From assembly GCA_036268875.1 (NCBI GenBank), contig DATATI010000021.1:124001-188000 (forward strand): a DNA stretch of 64,000 bases, read 5' to 3'. Under the pieces are notes generated by a model. It worked only from the letters and a program-made list of their open reading frames with translations, was not told where the DNA came from and did not search any database. The translations under genes were made by a program, and so were the position numbers. This DNA is from Polyangia bacterium. Its GTDB lineage: Bacteria; Myxococcota_A; Polyangia; Fen-1088. Position 1 is the first letter of the stretch; the number at the start of each line of letters is the position of its first letter. This document shows positions 10,033 through 18,026 of this stretch, piece by piece.

Positions 10033-11601
10033 TCATCGAACGGCGTTTCGAATCAGGCTGCGCAGGTTGGGAAAGTCGATCGGCTTTTCCACGCGCGGGT
10101 TCGGCACCCGATCAAGGAAATCGCGGGCCCGCGGGGTGAACGCGCCGCCGGTCACGAAGATCACCCGTTCTTGCTGGCCGGGCGCTACCCGCGAAAGCTC
10201 GTCGTAGAAATCCATTCCGTTCAGAACCGGCATCATCAAATCGCACAGGATGGCGTCAAAGCGCTGGCCCTGCGCCAGCAGCGCCAGCGCCTTGCGCCCG
10301 TCGACCATGCCGGTGACGTGATACTCGCCGCCGAGCGCGCGACGAAGGGCGCTGACGATCATCGGTTCGTCGTCGACGATGAGGAGGCGCTCGCCGTGCG
10401 CCGGCGCCTCCGCCAGCGGCGTTTCAGAGATGCCGGCGGGGACGTCCATTCGCACCGCCGGCAGCGTCACCCGGAACGTCGCGCCCCGCCCAGGCTCGCT
10501 GGAGACGTCGATGGCCCCGGCCATGCCTGAAATAATACCCTGGCAGATCCACAGGCCAAGCCCGGTGCCGATCCCCGGCGGCTTGGTGGTGAAGAACGGA
10601 TCGAAAATACGGGACTGGATCTCCGGCGGGATGCCGTGGCCGGTGTCGCGGATCTCCACCACCGCGTGACCTGCGCCGTCGGTCCCGGTGGTCACGCGGA
10701 TCTCGTGGCTCTCCGCCGCGCCTTCGGCGATAGCCTGGGCTGCGTTGAGCAGCAGGTTCAAGAACACCTGGCCGAGGCGCGATTCGTTCCCGTCGACCAG
10801 CGGCGCGTCGCCAAAATCCTTTACCAGGCGGGCGCGATGGCGGATCTCGTTCCACGCCATGTTGATCGACGATTCCAGGACCCGACGCAGGGACACCGGG
10901 CCATCGGCGGCGCTGTCGGCGCGGGCGAAGATCTTCAGATCGCGCACGATGCAGCGCACTCGTTCGGCGCCCTGGCGCGCTTCGGTCAGGGCGTCGTGCA
11001 CCTCGTGCAGGCCCAGGCTGATCTCGCCCTGGATGCCGGACAGCTCGGCGATGCGGGCCGACGCGGCGGTGAACTGGCGGCGGGCGAAGTCGATGTTGGC
11101 GACGATATAGGCCAGCGGGTTGTTGATCTCGTGCGCCACGCCGGCTGCCAGCGTGCCGACCGAGGCCATGCGCCCGGCCACCACCAGCAGCTCTTCCATC
11201 TTCTTGCGGTCGCCGAGGTCGCGAATGAAAAGATAGTGGCTGCGGCGGTCGGACCCGCGCGGGCCCGCTTCCGCCGGCACCACGTTCACCTGCAACGGCA
11301 CCTCGCTGCCGTCCTTGCGAAGGCCCCGCACCTCGCGCGGGCCGCGGCCAAAGTCGATCCCCACCAGCGCTTGGTCGTCCGGATGGATCAGCGCGCGCCA
11401 GGGAAGGCCCCGCAGCTCATCTTCGCTGTACCCGCTTAAGTCCACCAGCACCCGATTGACCGCGGTCAGCCGACCATCGGCATCAGCGCAGGCGATGGCC
11501 TCCGCCGCGTCGTCAAGGGCCGTCCACAACGCTCCCCCGTCGCCATCGGCACGCGTCGCTGCCGCTGCTGGTGGCGCTGGCACCGTCCGGGGTCTCCGCA
11601 C
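10033..11601 (-). CDS. PAS-domain hybrid histidine kinase with C-terminal receiver
   Basis: A soluble-looking 522-residue hybrid kinase: PAS at about 25-130 (ADGRLTAVNRVLVDLSGYSE), HisKA with AAGVAHEINNPLAYI (His157), HATPase at about 255-385 with NLLLNAAQAI, DTGHGIPPEIQ and GIGTGLGLWI, then a receiver from about 404 with acidic pair VDDEPM and phospho-acceptor Asp454 in LCDLMMPVLNGMDF. No membrane helix is evident, so it probably senses a cytoplasmic cue through PAS. It lies upstream of the CHASE kinase on the same strand with a 75-bp gap. The HEINNPL variant is typical of NtrB-like kinases with an HPK4-type H box. Confidence 0.9.
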   Translation of the reverse strand: MRRPRTVPAPPAAAATRADGDGGALWTALDDAAEAIACADADGRLTAVNRVLVDLSGYSEDELRGLPWRALIHPDDQALVGIDFGRGPREVRGLRKDGSEVPLQVNVVPAEAGPRGSDRRSHYLFIRDLGDRKKMEELLVVAGRMASVGTLAAGVAHEINNPLAYIVANIDFARRQFTAASARIAELSGIQGEISLGLHEVHDALTEARQGAERVRCIVRDLKIFARADSAADGPVSLRRVLESSINMAWNEIRHRARLVKDFGDAPLVDGNESRLGQVFLNLLLNAAQAIAEGAAESHEIRVTTGTDGAGHAVVEIRDTGHGIPPEIQSRIFDPFFTTKPPGIGTGLGLWICQGIISGMAGAIDVSSEPGRGATFRVTLPAVRMDVPAGISETPLAEAPAHGERLLIVDDEPMIVSALRRALGGEYHVTGMVDGRKALALLAQGQRFDAILCDLMMPVLNGMDFYDELSRVAPGQQERVIFVTGGAFTPRARDFLDRVPNPRVEKPIDFPNLRSLIRNAVR

Positions 11602-11670
11602 GCGCGTAGGTTATCAGTTCCGCCGTCGGTGATGAAGCCTGGCGACGACAATCACCGCGCGCCGCGGCTA

Positions 11671-13230
11671 TCAGCGCTTGAAAAAACTGGACGAAGACGA
11701 GCGCGATGGCGAACCAAAGAACGACCGGCCACGGCCTTCGTCCAGCAACTCGGCGGCCCGGGCGCGCACCTTGGGATTCGGATCGCGATGGGCCGCTTCC
11801 TTGATGACCGGGGTGGCGGCGCTGCCGGCGCGACGGAGGAAGGCCTGCGCGCGCTCGGCGGTCTTTTCAGCGCCCAGCGCCTGGACCACGGCCTTGATCA
11901 AGGCGGGATCGGTCTTCAACGCCGGGTTGGCCCGCGCGGCTTTCTCGGCGTCGGCCATCCCTTCGGCAAAACGGCGCTGCTGTAGGTTGCCAAGCGCGGC
12001 AGCGTAGTCGCCGGTCGGCGCGGCAGCGCCGGTCGACGGGGGTGGCGACGACGCAGCGACGGCCGGCGCCGGTGCAGGTCGTGACGGCGGCGGCGCCAGC
12101 GACAGCGATCGCTGCTCGACCACTCGGTGCGGCGGTGTCGGCGCTGCTGGCGTCGGGGGTGAATCGCCGCGGCGAAGCACCACGCCGATGGCCAGCGCCG
12201 CCACGGCGGCCACCGCCAGCGTGGCGCCGACCAAGCGCCCGCGCCGCCGCGCCCGCGCGCGCGACGCCGATGACGGAGGTGGCGCGGCCGGTGCGTCCGG
12301 CGTCGTTTGATCTGCGGCGCTGGGATCCGCTGCACCCCCAGTCAGCTGTCGCCCCTCCGGCGTCTGCTCCAGCGCCTGGGAAAACTCCGCCGCCGACTGG
12401 AAGCGATCCCCCGGCGCCTTGGCCAGCGCGCGCCGCACCACCTGTTCCAGCGCCTCCGACGCGTGCGCCTCGGGACGAACGGTGTTGATCGCCGGCGCCG
12501 GCGATTCCCGGTGCATCAGCAAAAGATCGCCGACGTGATCGGACAGGAACGGCTTGCGCCCGGCCAGAAGCTCGAACAGCAGCACGCCGACGGAATACAG
12601 ATCCGAACGCGCGTCGATCGCGCCCTCCGCGCCGGTCTGCTCGGGAGACATGTAGCTCGGCGTCCCGATGGCCAGGCCCACGGTCATGGCCGGCCCATCT
12701 CGCAGCTTGGCCAGCCCGAAGTCCAGGATGCGCAGATGATCCACCAGGCCAGCCTCGTCGCCCAAGATCAGATTGTCGGGCTTGAGGTCGCGATGGATGA
12801 TCCCCTGCGCGTGGGCGTGGGTCAGGCCGGCCAGCAGTTGCCGGACAATGCGCACCGTTCGCGCCACCGACGGTGGCCCCGCCTGCAGCACATCGCGCAC
12901 CGTCGTTCCGGTGACGAAGTCCATCACCAGGTACGGCTGCCCCTCGACGCCGAAGTCGATCACCGACACGCAGTGCGGGTGGTTGAGGCGGCTCATCGCG
13001 CGCGCTTCGTTTTCGAACCGGCCTAAAAATGCCTTTTGCGCGGCGATCCACGGGTGCAAGAACTTCACCGCCACCGGGCGAGCCAGCTGCAGGCGCTCGC
13101 CCTTGTACACCACGCCCATCGCACCGGCGGCCAGCTTGCTGATGATGCGATAGCGCCCTTGCAGCACACGGCCGATGCGCGGATCGGGGGCGGACGAATC
13201 GGGCGGCTCCACGCGCCGGGACGTTATCAC
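11671..13230 (-). CDS. Membrane Ser/Thr protein kinase (Pkn2/PknB type)
   Basis: The 519-residue protein has a complete eukaryotic-like kinase domain at about 27-290: glycine loop LAAGAMGVVYKG, Lys56 in PVAVKFLH, catalytic loop HRDLKPDN (Asp148), DFG (Asp170), and the activation segment ending in GTPSYMSPEQ. A basic stretch RARARRRGRL and a single transmembrane helix near residues 330-350 follow, then a Pro/Ala-rich linker and an alpha-helical end (about 405-500) with a HEAT-like stretch ATPVIKEAAHRDPNPKVRARAAELL. The tail SFFGSPSRSSSSSFFKR is serine-rich and could be an autophosphorylation target. All key catalytic residues are intact, so it is probably active. Substrates are unknown. It is divergent from the next gene with a 48-bp gap. 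Confidence 0.9.
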   Translation of the reverse strand: MITSRRVEPPDSSAPDPRIGRVLQGRYRIISKLAAGAMGVVYKGERLQLARPVAVKFLHPWIAAQKAFLGRFENEARAMSRLNHPHCVSVIDFGVEGQPYLVMDFVTGTTVRDVLQAGPPSVARTVRIVRQLLAGLTHAHAQGIIHRDLKPDNLILGDEAGLVDHLRILDFGLAKLRDGPAMTVGLAIGTPSYMSPEQTGAEGAIDARSDLYSVGVLLFELLAGRKPFLSDHVGDLLLMHRESPAPAINTVRPEAHASEALEQVVRRALAKAPGDRFQSAAEFSQALEQTPEGRQLTGGAADPSAADQTTPDAPAAPPPSSASRARARRRGRLVGATLAVAAVAALAIGVVLRRGDSPPTPAAPTPPHRVVEQRSLSLAPPPSRPAPAPAVAASSPPPSTGAAAPTGDYAAALGNLQQRRFAEGMADAEKAARANPALKTDPALIKAVVQALGAEKTAERAQAFLRRAGSAATPVIKEAAHRDPNPKVRARAAELLDEGRGRSFFGSPSRSSSSSFFKR

Positions 13231-13278
13231 AGCCGCTTTCGCTGTCTCGGCGGCGCCCGGCCGCGTACCATTCCCCGC

Positions 13279-13878
13279 ATGAGCGAGCTAGCCGACGCCA
13301 TCAGCGAATCGATCGAGAAAAGCCGCGAATCCCGCCTGAACGCCATCGTCGCCCTCAGCGTCGCCGTCACTGCCACGATCACCGCCCTGTGCAATGTCAA
13401 GGACGGCAACATCGTGCAGGCGATGGCCCAGGCACAGGCCAGCGCGGTCGACACCTGGGCGTACTACCAAGCCAAAGGCACCAAGCAGATCGTCGCCGAG
13501 TCAGCCCACGATCAACTGGAGATCCAGCGCGACCTGACCCCCAACCTCGGCGCCGACGCGCGCGCGGCAATCGCCCGCAAGCTGGAGGATTACGCGCAGA
13601 AGATCGCCCACTACGAAAAAGACAAGGCCGAGATCAAGAAGACCGCCGAAGGTCACCAGGAGGAATACGATCGCCTGAACGAACGCGACGATCAGTTCGA
13701 CATGGCCGAGGCCACTTTGTCGATCGCCATTGCCCTGTTCGGCGTGACGGCCTTGACCCAGAAGCGCGCCCTGCTGGTAACTGCGATGGTGTTCGCCACC
13801 ATCGGCGTCTTCTGGGGCGTGTGCGGGTTTGGCAGCTTGCGCGTTCACCCGGCGTTTCTGGCCTGGTTGCTCGGGTGA
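13279..13878 (+). CDS. DUF4337-family membrane protein
   Basis: I chose the ATG at 13279 rather than the longer open frame, giving 199 residues. The N-terminus MSELADAISESIEKSRESRLN is amphipathic, followed by a hydrophobic helix (NAIVALSVAVTATITALC), a charged coiled-coil-like middle (KIAHYEKDKAEIKKTAEGHQ), and two C-terminal helices (ATLSIAIALFGVTAL and LLVTAMVFATIGVFWGVCGF). The pattern and the AQASAVDTWAYYQAKGTKQ motif match the DUF4337 family, whose function is unknown. It faces away from the kinase gene across a very short shared promoter region. Family call moderately sure. Confidence 0.75.
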   Translation: MSELADAISESIEKSRESRLNAIVALSVAVTATITALCNVKDGNIVQAMAQAQASAVDTWAYYQAKGTKQIVAESAHDQLEIQRDLTPNLGADARAAIARKLEDYAQKIAHYEKDKAEIKKTAEGHQEEYDRLNERDDQFDMAEATLSIAIALFGVTALTQKRALLVTAMVFATIGVFWGVCGFGSLRVHPAFLAWLLG

Positions 13879-13939
13879 CGGAGGCCCATCATCGGCGACG
13901 GTTTGACAAGGGGAGATCGGGCCGACAAGATCGCGCGCC

Positions 13940-14305
13940 ATGACCGCCGACGCGCATTGCCCCGGCATTCTGGTCGTCGACGACGATCCGGACATCCGGG
14001 ATTCCCTGCGCGAAGTGCTGGAAGATGAAGGCTACGGCACCGTCTGCGTGTCCAACGGCCGCGAGGCGCTGGATTACCTCCGATCGGGCAAGCGGCCCTG
14101 CGTGATCTTGCTGGACCTCATGATGCCGGTGATGGACGGCTGGCAGTTCCGGCGCGAGCAAAAACAGGACGCCGTCATCGCCGACATTCCACTGATCGTC
14201 ATCACCGCCACCGGCAAGCGCCCGGTGCTGGTCGATGCCGACGAACTGGTGATGAAGCCGCTGGACCTGACCCGCCTGTTCGAGGCGATTGACCGTTACT
14301 GTTGA
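13940..14305 (+). CDS. Single-domain response regulator (receiver only)
   Basis: A 121-residue CheY-like receiver with no output domain. It has the acidic pocket VVDDDPD, phospho-acceptor Asp59 in LLDLMMPVMDGW, the Thr/Ser switch in VITATG, and a conserved Lys in VMKPLD. The protein probably relays phosphate or binds a partner after phosphorylation. The nearby CHASE kinase, which lacks a receiver, is a plausible partner, but that is inference from location only. It converges on the lipoprotein gene at 14330. Confidence 0.88.
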   Translation: MTADAHCPGILVVDDDPDIRDSLREVLEDEGYGTVCVSNGREALDYLRSGKRPCVILLDLMMPVMDGWQFRREQKQDAVIADIPLIVITATGKRPVLVDADELVMKPLDLTRLFEAIDRYC

Positions 14306-14329
14306 TCGCCGTTATAGCCGCCGGGGACG

Positions 14330-14866
14330 CTACATCCCGCTCAGGAACTTCCACTTCTCGGTCTTCTTGTCTTTCTCCAGTACGAAGCGGTGGTAGTCGT
14401 TGACCCGCCGGTAGCGATCGCCTGACTCCGCCGCCAGCTCGAATGAGCCGTCGATGAACACCTCGATCTCGGCGCGATTCTCTTTGACGTTGATGCTGCG
14501 GTATTCAAGGTCGTAGCGCAGCGATTTCACCCGCTGCAGTTTCTTGTTCAGCACCTCGCGCAACCCTTGGTACCCGTAGTCGTCGTCGGAACGCGGGGTC
14601 CCCGAGTCCTCGAAGTATTTGTCCGAGGCCAGGACCAGCAGCCCATCGACGTTGCGGGTCAGCAAGCGCTGCCGGTAGGTCTCGATGACATCGATGAGGT
14701 CCTGATTCTGCTGGGTCTTGAGGACGGTGGTGCCTTCGATGTACTCCATCCGGGCGCAGGCGAACAAACCGGCCAGGGCCACCAGTGCGATGCCCAGCCG
14801 CACCGCCGATCGGCGCTGGCGAGCGAGAAAAGCGGCGTTCGTCAAAGGCGCGGGGTCGGTGGTCAT
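14330..14866 (-). CDS. Putative lipoprotein of about 178 residues
   Basis: Start chosen at the ATG at 14866 (MTTDPAPL); an ATG at 14878 is equally possible, and the much longer open frame upstream is GC-rich noise. The segment AVRLGIALVALAGLFAC is a signal with lipobox LFAC. The mature part has a helix-rich beginning (NQDLIDVIETYRQRLLTRNVD) and a beta-rich second half (RAEIEVFIDGSFEL, YHRFVLEKDKKTEKWKFLSGM). That resembles an NTF2-like/SnoaL-style fold similar to other small delta-proteobacterial lipoproteins, but I cannot name a family. It is divergent from the PilZ gene. Confidence 0.65.
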   Translation of the reverse strand: MTTDPAPLTNAAFLARQRRSAVRLGIALVALAGLFACARMEYIEGTTVLKTQQNQDLIDVIETYRQRLLTRNVDGLLVLASDKYFEDSGTPRSDDDYGYQGLREVLNKKLQRVKSLRYDLEYRSINVKENRAEIEVFIDGSFELAAESGDRYRRVNDYHRFVLEKDKKTEKWKFLSGM

Positions 14867-14995
14867 GCGGCTGCCCATGTTGCGAGTGCAGGAAATGTTC
14901 CACCTGTGTGCGCGACAAATCCCCGCCGGCCCGCCCCCCCGGCTGCTCGGCCGGCGCCTCCGCCCTGCCTTCCCGTCGCGCGTCTCCGAGTGCCC

Positions 14996-15010
14996 GTGCC
15001 AGTTTGGCAC
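14996..15010. promoter_or_regulatory. Perfect inverted repeat GTGCCA-GTT-TGGCAC in divergent intergenic region
   Basis: Six-base perfect arms with a three-base spacer lie 51 bases before the PilZ start and 130 bases from the divergent lipoprotein start. A dimeric regulator could bind here. The TGGCAC half resembles a sigma-54 -24 element, but there is no matching GC-rich -12 element at the right distance. Confidence 0.3.
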
Positions 15011-15060
15011 AACCGGCGGCCGGCTTTGACGAGCGGGGCAGTTGTTGCGATAGTTGCCCG

Positions 15061-15432
15061 ATGGCGGATGCAGTGACGTCGGGGTTTCGAGCGGGCCGGC
15101 CAGAAGACGATAGCGAGCAACCCCGCGAATTCCCACGCTTCGAAGTGAACGCCTACGTCGACTTCACCGGCAACGAGGTGATGCTGTTCCATCGCATCCA
15201 GAACATCTCACTGGGCGGCGTCTGCATTCAGACCGCCGGCGTGGAAGAAGTCGGCACGCTGGTCGACCTGGTGCTGAACTTCCCCGATTTGGACGCATCC
15301 ATCGGGGTCAAAGGCCAGGTGGTGTGGGCCAACCGCGAAGACCCGATGGATATGGGCGTACGATTCATCGACCTTGATGAAGAGCGCAAGGACACCTTGC
15401 GCAAGTACATCAACCTGGTCCGCAAGGCCTGA
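15061..15432 (+). CDS. PilZ-domain protein (c-di-GMP effector candidate)
   Basis: The ATG at 15061 gives 123 residues. The chain contains EFPRFEVNAYVDF, then the PilZ core NISLGGVCIQTAG and the final strand DMGVRFIDL. Canonical c-di-GMP binding needs RxxxR before the barrel plus D/NxSxxG. The second motif is present (NISLGG); the first is only partly visible (one Arg in PRFEV), so binding is uncertain. In myxobacteria such short PilZ proteins often act with chemosensory or motility systems. It stands alone, converging on the homoserine-kinase gene. Confidence 0.85.
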   Translation: MADAVTSGFRAGRPEDDSEQPREFPRFEVNAYVDFTGNEVMLFHRIQNISLGGVCIQTAGVEEVGTLVDLVLNFPDLDASIGVKGQVVWANREDPMDMGVRFIDLDEERKDTLRKYINLVRKA

Positions 15433-15459
15433 CCGCGCGATGCGGCCCGGGCTGTTCGC

Positions 15460-16428
15460 TCAGGGAATGACGAACAGGGGATCGGCCGCGGCCAGCTTCG
15501 CCTTCACGCTGGCCAGCCGAGCCAGGTAGCGGCGGTAGTCCTTGCCGGGGGCGGCGCCTTCGGCGCGGCGCAGGTGGACATCAGTGATGCGGGTGACGGC
15601 AAAGCGACAGGCGGCGAAACGGAGCTCGGCGCCAAAGGCGGCGCGCTCGGCTGCGGTTGGCGGTCGCACGGCGACGTAGCCGGCGAAAAGCGCTGCCACG
15701 GTCTCGGGACGAAAGTCATCGCGGTCAAAACCAAAGGCCAGGGTGGTCACCGCCAGGTCATAGATGAGCCTGCCCCAGGCCGCCTGTTCGAAGTCGATCA
15801 GCGCGCTTAACGTGGCGTCTTCGTACATGACGTTGTCAATGAACAGATCGGCGTGAATCAGGCCTTCGGGCAGCTCGCGATGGCGGTCGGCGTGCAACGC
15901 GACCAGTTCGGGCTGCAAGACGGCGACGGCCTGGGCCAGGTCGGCGCGGCCGGCGGCGGTGATGGTTTGCAGGCGGCGATCGATCTCCAGCGGCTCGTAA
16001 CGGCCGGCGCGCCGATCGGGATAGTCGGCGCCGGCCAGGTGCAGCGCCGCCAGCGCGCGCCCAACCGCGTGGGCGTGGGCGGGGGTAACATCAGCGCGGG
16101 TCAGCGTCCGGCCTGGCAGCCACGGGAACAGCGAGACCAGCTGGCCCTGCCAGCGCGCGAAAGGCGCGCCGTCGGTGGCCGACAGTGGCGCGGGCGTGGG
16201 CACCCCGCGCGCCGCCAGGTACGAAACGATGGCCGCTTCGCGGGCGACGTCGTGCAGCGATTTGCCTTCGTTCACCCGGAGGAACAACCGCCCGGCGGCC
16301 GTGTCGATCCGGACGTTGGTGTTGATCGTCCCCGCGGCGATGGCGGCGTGGGCGATAGTGGCGGGCGCGCCGAACAAGCGCAGGATGTCGTTGACATCGA
16401 CGGTGGAGAGCTGACGAAAGGAAGCCAT
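15460..16428 (-). CDS. thrB: Homoserine kinase, APH/ThrB2 type
   Basis: A 322-residue aminoglycoside-phosphotransferase-fold kinase very close to ThrB of Pseudomonas: the start MASFRQLSTVDVNDIL, NTNVRIDTAAGRLFLRVNEG (nucleotide lobe), the Brenner motif LIHADLFIDNVMYE (catalytic Asp) and the metal-binding LIDFEQAAWG. It phosphorylates homoserine for threonine synthesis. The ATG at 16428 lies against the divergent sigma-factor region. No other threonine-pathway gene is in the window. Other APH-family kinases are possible, but the colinear start and length make homoserine kinase likely. Confidence 0.85.
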   Translation of the reverse strand: MASFRQLSTVDVNDILRLFGAPATIAHAAIAAGTINTNVRIDTAAGRLFLRVNEGKSLHDVAREAAIVSYLAARGVPTPAPLSATDGAPFARWQGQLVSLFPWLPGRTLTRADVTPAHAHAVGRALAALHLAGADYPDRRAGRYEPLEIDRRLQTITAAGRADLAQAVAVLQPELVALHADRHRELPEGLIHADLFIDNVMYEDATLSALIDFEQAAWGRLIYDLAVTTLAFGFDRDDFRPETVAALFAGYVAVRPPTAAERAAFGAELRFAACRFAVTRITDVHLRRAEGAAPGKDYRRYLARLASVKAKLAAADPLFVIP

Positions 16429-16495
16429 GACAACTGTTCTTCCTCGCGCACTTGACGGCGCAACGCAACCCTTGCTCTATTCGCCGGGGACTTCC

Positions 16496-17191
16496 ATGGC
16501 GGCGTCGGAAAAAAACCAGCTCATTGAACAGCACCTGTCGCTGGTTCAGGCCATCGCCCACAAGGTCAAAAAAAGTCTCACCACCTCGATCGACGTCGAG
16601 GATCTGATCGGCTACGGCTCGAAAGGTCTGGTCGAAGCAGCCGAGCGCTTCGACGCGCGCCAGGGGGTGGCGTTCTCGACCTTCGCCTACTACCGCATCC
16701 GCGGCGCGATGTACGACGGGTTGCGGACGATGGGTTGGTATTCGCGCGCCGACTATGCCCGGTACCGCGCCGAGGAGCGGGCCAACGAATACCTGCAAAG
16801 CCAGGCCGATCGCGAGGGCGCCGCGCTGGCCGATGGCGCCGTCCCGGCGGGCGGGAGCACCAGCACCGAGCAGAAGCTGGACGAGATCGCGACGGCGTTG
16901 ACGGGCGTGGCCACCGTGCACATCACCTCACTGGAAGCCGCCGCGCACGTCGCCGACGAGCGCTTGCCGCCGCCCGACGCCGCGCTGGAAATGCGCCAGG
17001 AGACCGGTCGCCTGCGCCAAGCTTTGAGCCGGCTGCCGGAAAAGGAACGCCGCTTGATGGAGCTTTATTATCTCGCCGACAAAAACCTGGAAGAGGCCGG
17101 CCGCGAGCTGGGCCTGTCCAAATCGTGGGCTTGTCGCCTGCATGCCCGCGCGGTGGATCTGCTGCGCGTCGAGATGGCCGACCCGGCGTAA
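16496..17191 (+). CDS. RNA polymerase sigma factor, FliA/WhiG (sigma-28) family
   Basis: I take the ATG at 16496 (231 residues) with GGGGA upstream; an in-frame ATG at 16427 would overlap the divergent thrB start. Region 2 is clear: LIGYGSKGLVEAAERFD and FSTFAYYRIRGAMYDGLR. Region 4 has the pair LSRLPEKERRLMELYYLADKN and a helix-turn-helix EAGRELGLSKSWACRLHARA. Region 3 is present but diverged. Sigma-28 proteins normally drive flagellar or, in actinomycetes, developmental genes. No flagellar gene is nearby, but the next gene, one base after the stop, encodes an SctJ/FliF-like protein, so this factor may serve a secretion-like or developmental regulon. Confidence 0.88.
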   Translation: MAASEKNQLIEQHLSLVQAIAHKVKKSLTTSIDVEDLIGYGSKGLVEAAERFDARQGVAFSTFAYYRIRGAMYDGLRTMGWYSRADYARYRAEERANEYLQSQADREGAALADGAVPAGGSTSTEQKLDEIATALTGVATVHITSLEAAAHVADERLPPPDAALEMRQETGRLRQALSRLPEKERRLMELYYLADKNLEEAGRELGLSKSWACRLHARAVDLLRVEMADPA

Positions 17192-17192
17192 G

Positions 17193-17987
17193 ATGCGCGC
17201 TGCCGACGGAAAGATTTTCGGCGCCGTCTTGCTGGCGCTGACCGTCGGGTCCACGGTCGGCTGTTCGACCGCCATCTTGCACGGCCTCGAGGAGCCGAGC
17301 GCCAACGAGACGGTGGCGGCGCTGGAACGGGTGGGCATCGGCGCCGAAAAGCAACCCGATGACGACAGCAACAACGGCGGCGGCGCGCTGGCCTTCAAGG
17401 TGCGGGTGGCGCGCGCAGACGAGGCGCGCGCCCTGGAACAACTGCGTTCGCTGGGCCTGCCGCGCGAACGCCGGCACGGCTTCGCCGAGGTCTATGGTCA
17501 GCCGAGCCTGATCCCCACCGCGTCCGAGGAACGCGCCCGCTATCTGGACGCGCTGGCCGGCGAGGTGGCCCGCACGCTGGAGATCGCCGACGGCGTGGTC
17601 AGGGCCCGCGTGCACCTGGTGCCCGAAGAGATCGACCCGCTGGCCGGCGATGGCCGCGCCCGGACCCCGGCGCGGGCGGCGGTGTTGATCAAGGCGCGGG
17701 GCGGAAAAATCCCGCTCGGCGAGGCGGACATCAAGAAGCTGGTCGCCGGCAGCGTGCCCGGCCTCGATCCCGCCGCGGTGGCCGTGGTGGTGACCGCCGC
17801 CGCCGATCCGGCCGCCGCCGCCGGCGAGCAGTGGTCATCGCTTGGTCCCCTGCGCCTGGCCCCTGGCAGTCGCGCGCTGTTGATCGCCGCGCTGGTGGTC
17901 GGCCTGGGCCTGCTGGGCGCGATGGCCGCGTTGCTGCTGCTGACCCTGCGTCGCCAAGCCGCGCCGGAACCTCCGGCCGGAAGATAG
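17193..17987 (+). CDS. SctJ/YscJ-like inner-membrane ring lipoprotein
   Basis: The ATG at 17193, one base after the sigma-factor stop, gives 264 residues. A signal with lipobox TVGC (Cys24) is followed by ILHGLEEPSANETVAALERVGIGAEKQ, matching the first ring-building motif of SctJ (YscJ/PrgK/FliF) proteins. The second ring-building region (about 105-215) holds VRARVHLVPEEID, ARAAVLIKARGG and SVPGLDPAAVAVVVT, and the C-terminus has one transmembrane helix (ALLIAALVVGLGLLGAMAALLLL). All elements of a normal SctJ are there. What is odd is that no other type III secretion gene is in the window. Confidence 0.82.
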   Translation: MRAADGKIFGAVLLALTVGSTVGCSTAILHGLEEPSANETVAALERVGIGAEKQPDDDSNNGGGALAFKVRVARADEARALEQLRSLGLPRERRHGFAEVYGQPSLIPTASEERARYLDALAGEVARTLEIADGVVRARVHLVPEEIDPLAGDGRARTPARAAVLIKARGGKIPLGEADIKKLVAGSVPGLDPAAVAVVVTAAADPAAAAGEQWSSLGPLRLAPGSRALLIAALVVGLGLLGAMAALLLLTLRRQAAPEPPAGR

Positions 17988-18026
17988 GTTTCAGCCGTCG
18001 CTGGTCAGAACCGAACCTCGACGTTC

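Noticed and set aside
13036-13278. Upstream extension of the DUF4337 gene
   Set aside because: The 81 extra residues overlap the divergent kinase gene and are Arg/His-rich noise; the ATG at 13279 fits the family start.
15001-15025. Possible sigma-54 promoter (TGGCAC)
   Set aside because: No GC-containing -12 element at the needed spacing; the palindrome is the more likely signal.
16496-17987. A type III secretion or flagellar gene cluster
   Set aside because: Only one SctJ-like gene and a sigma factor are present; no ATPase, secretin or export genes in the window.
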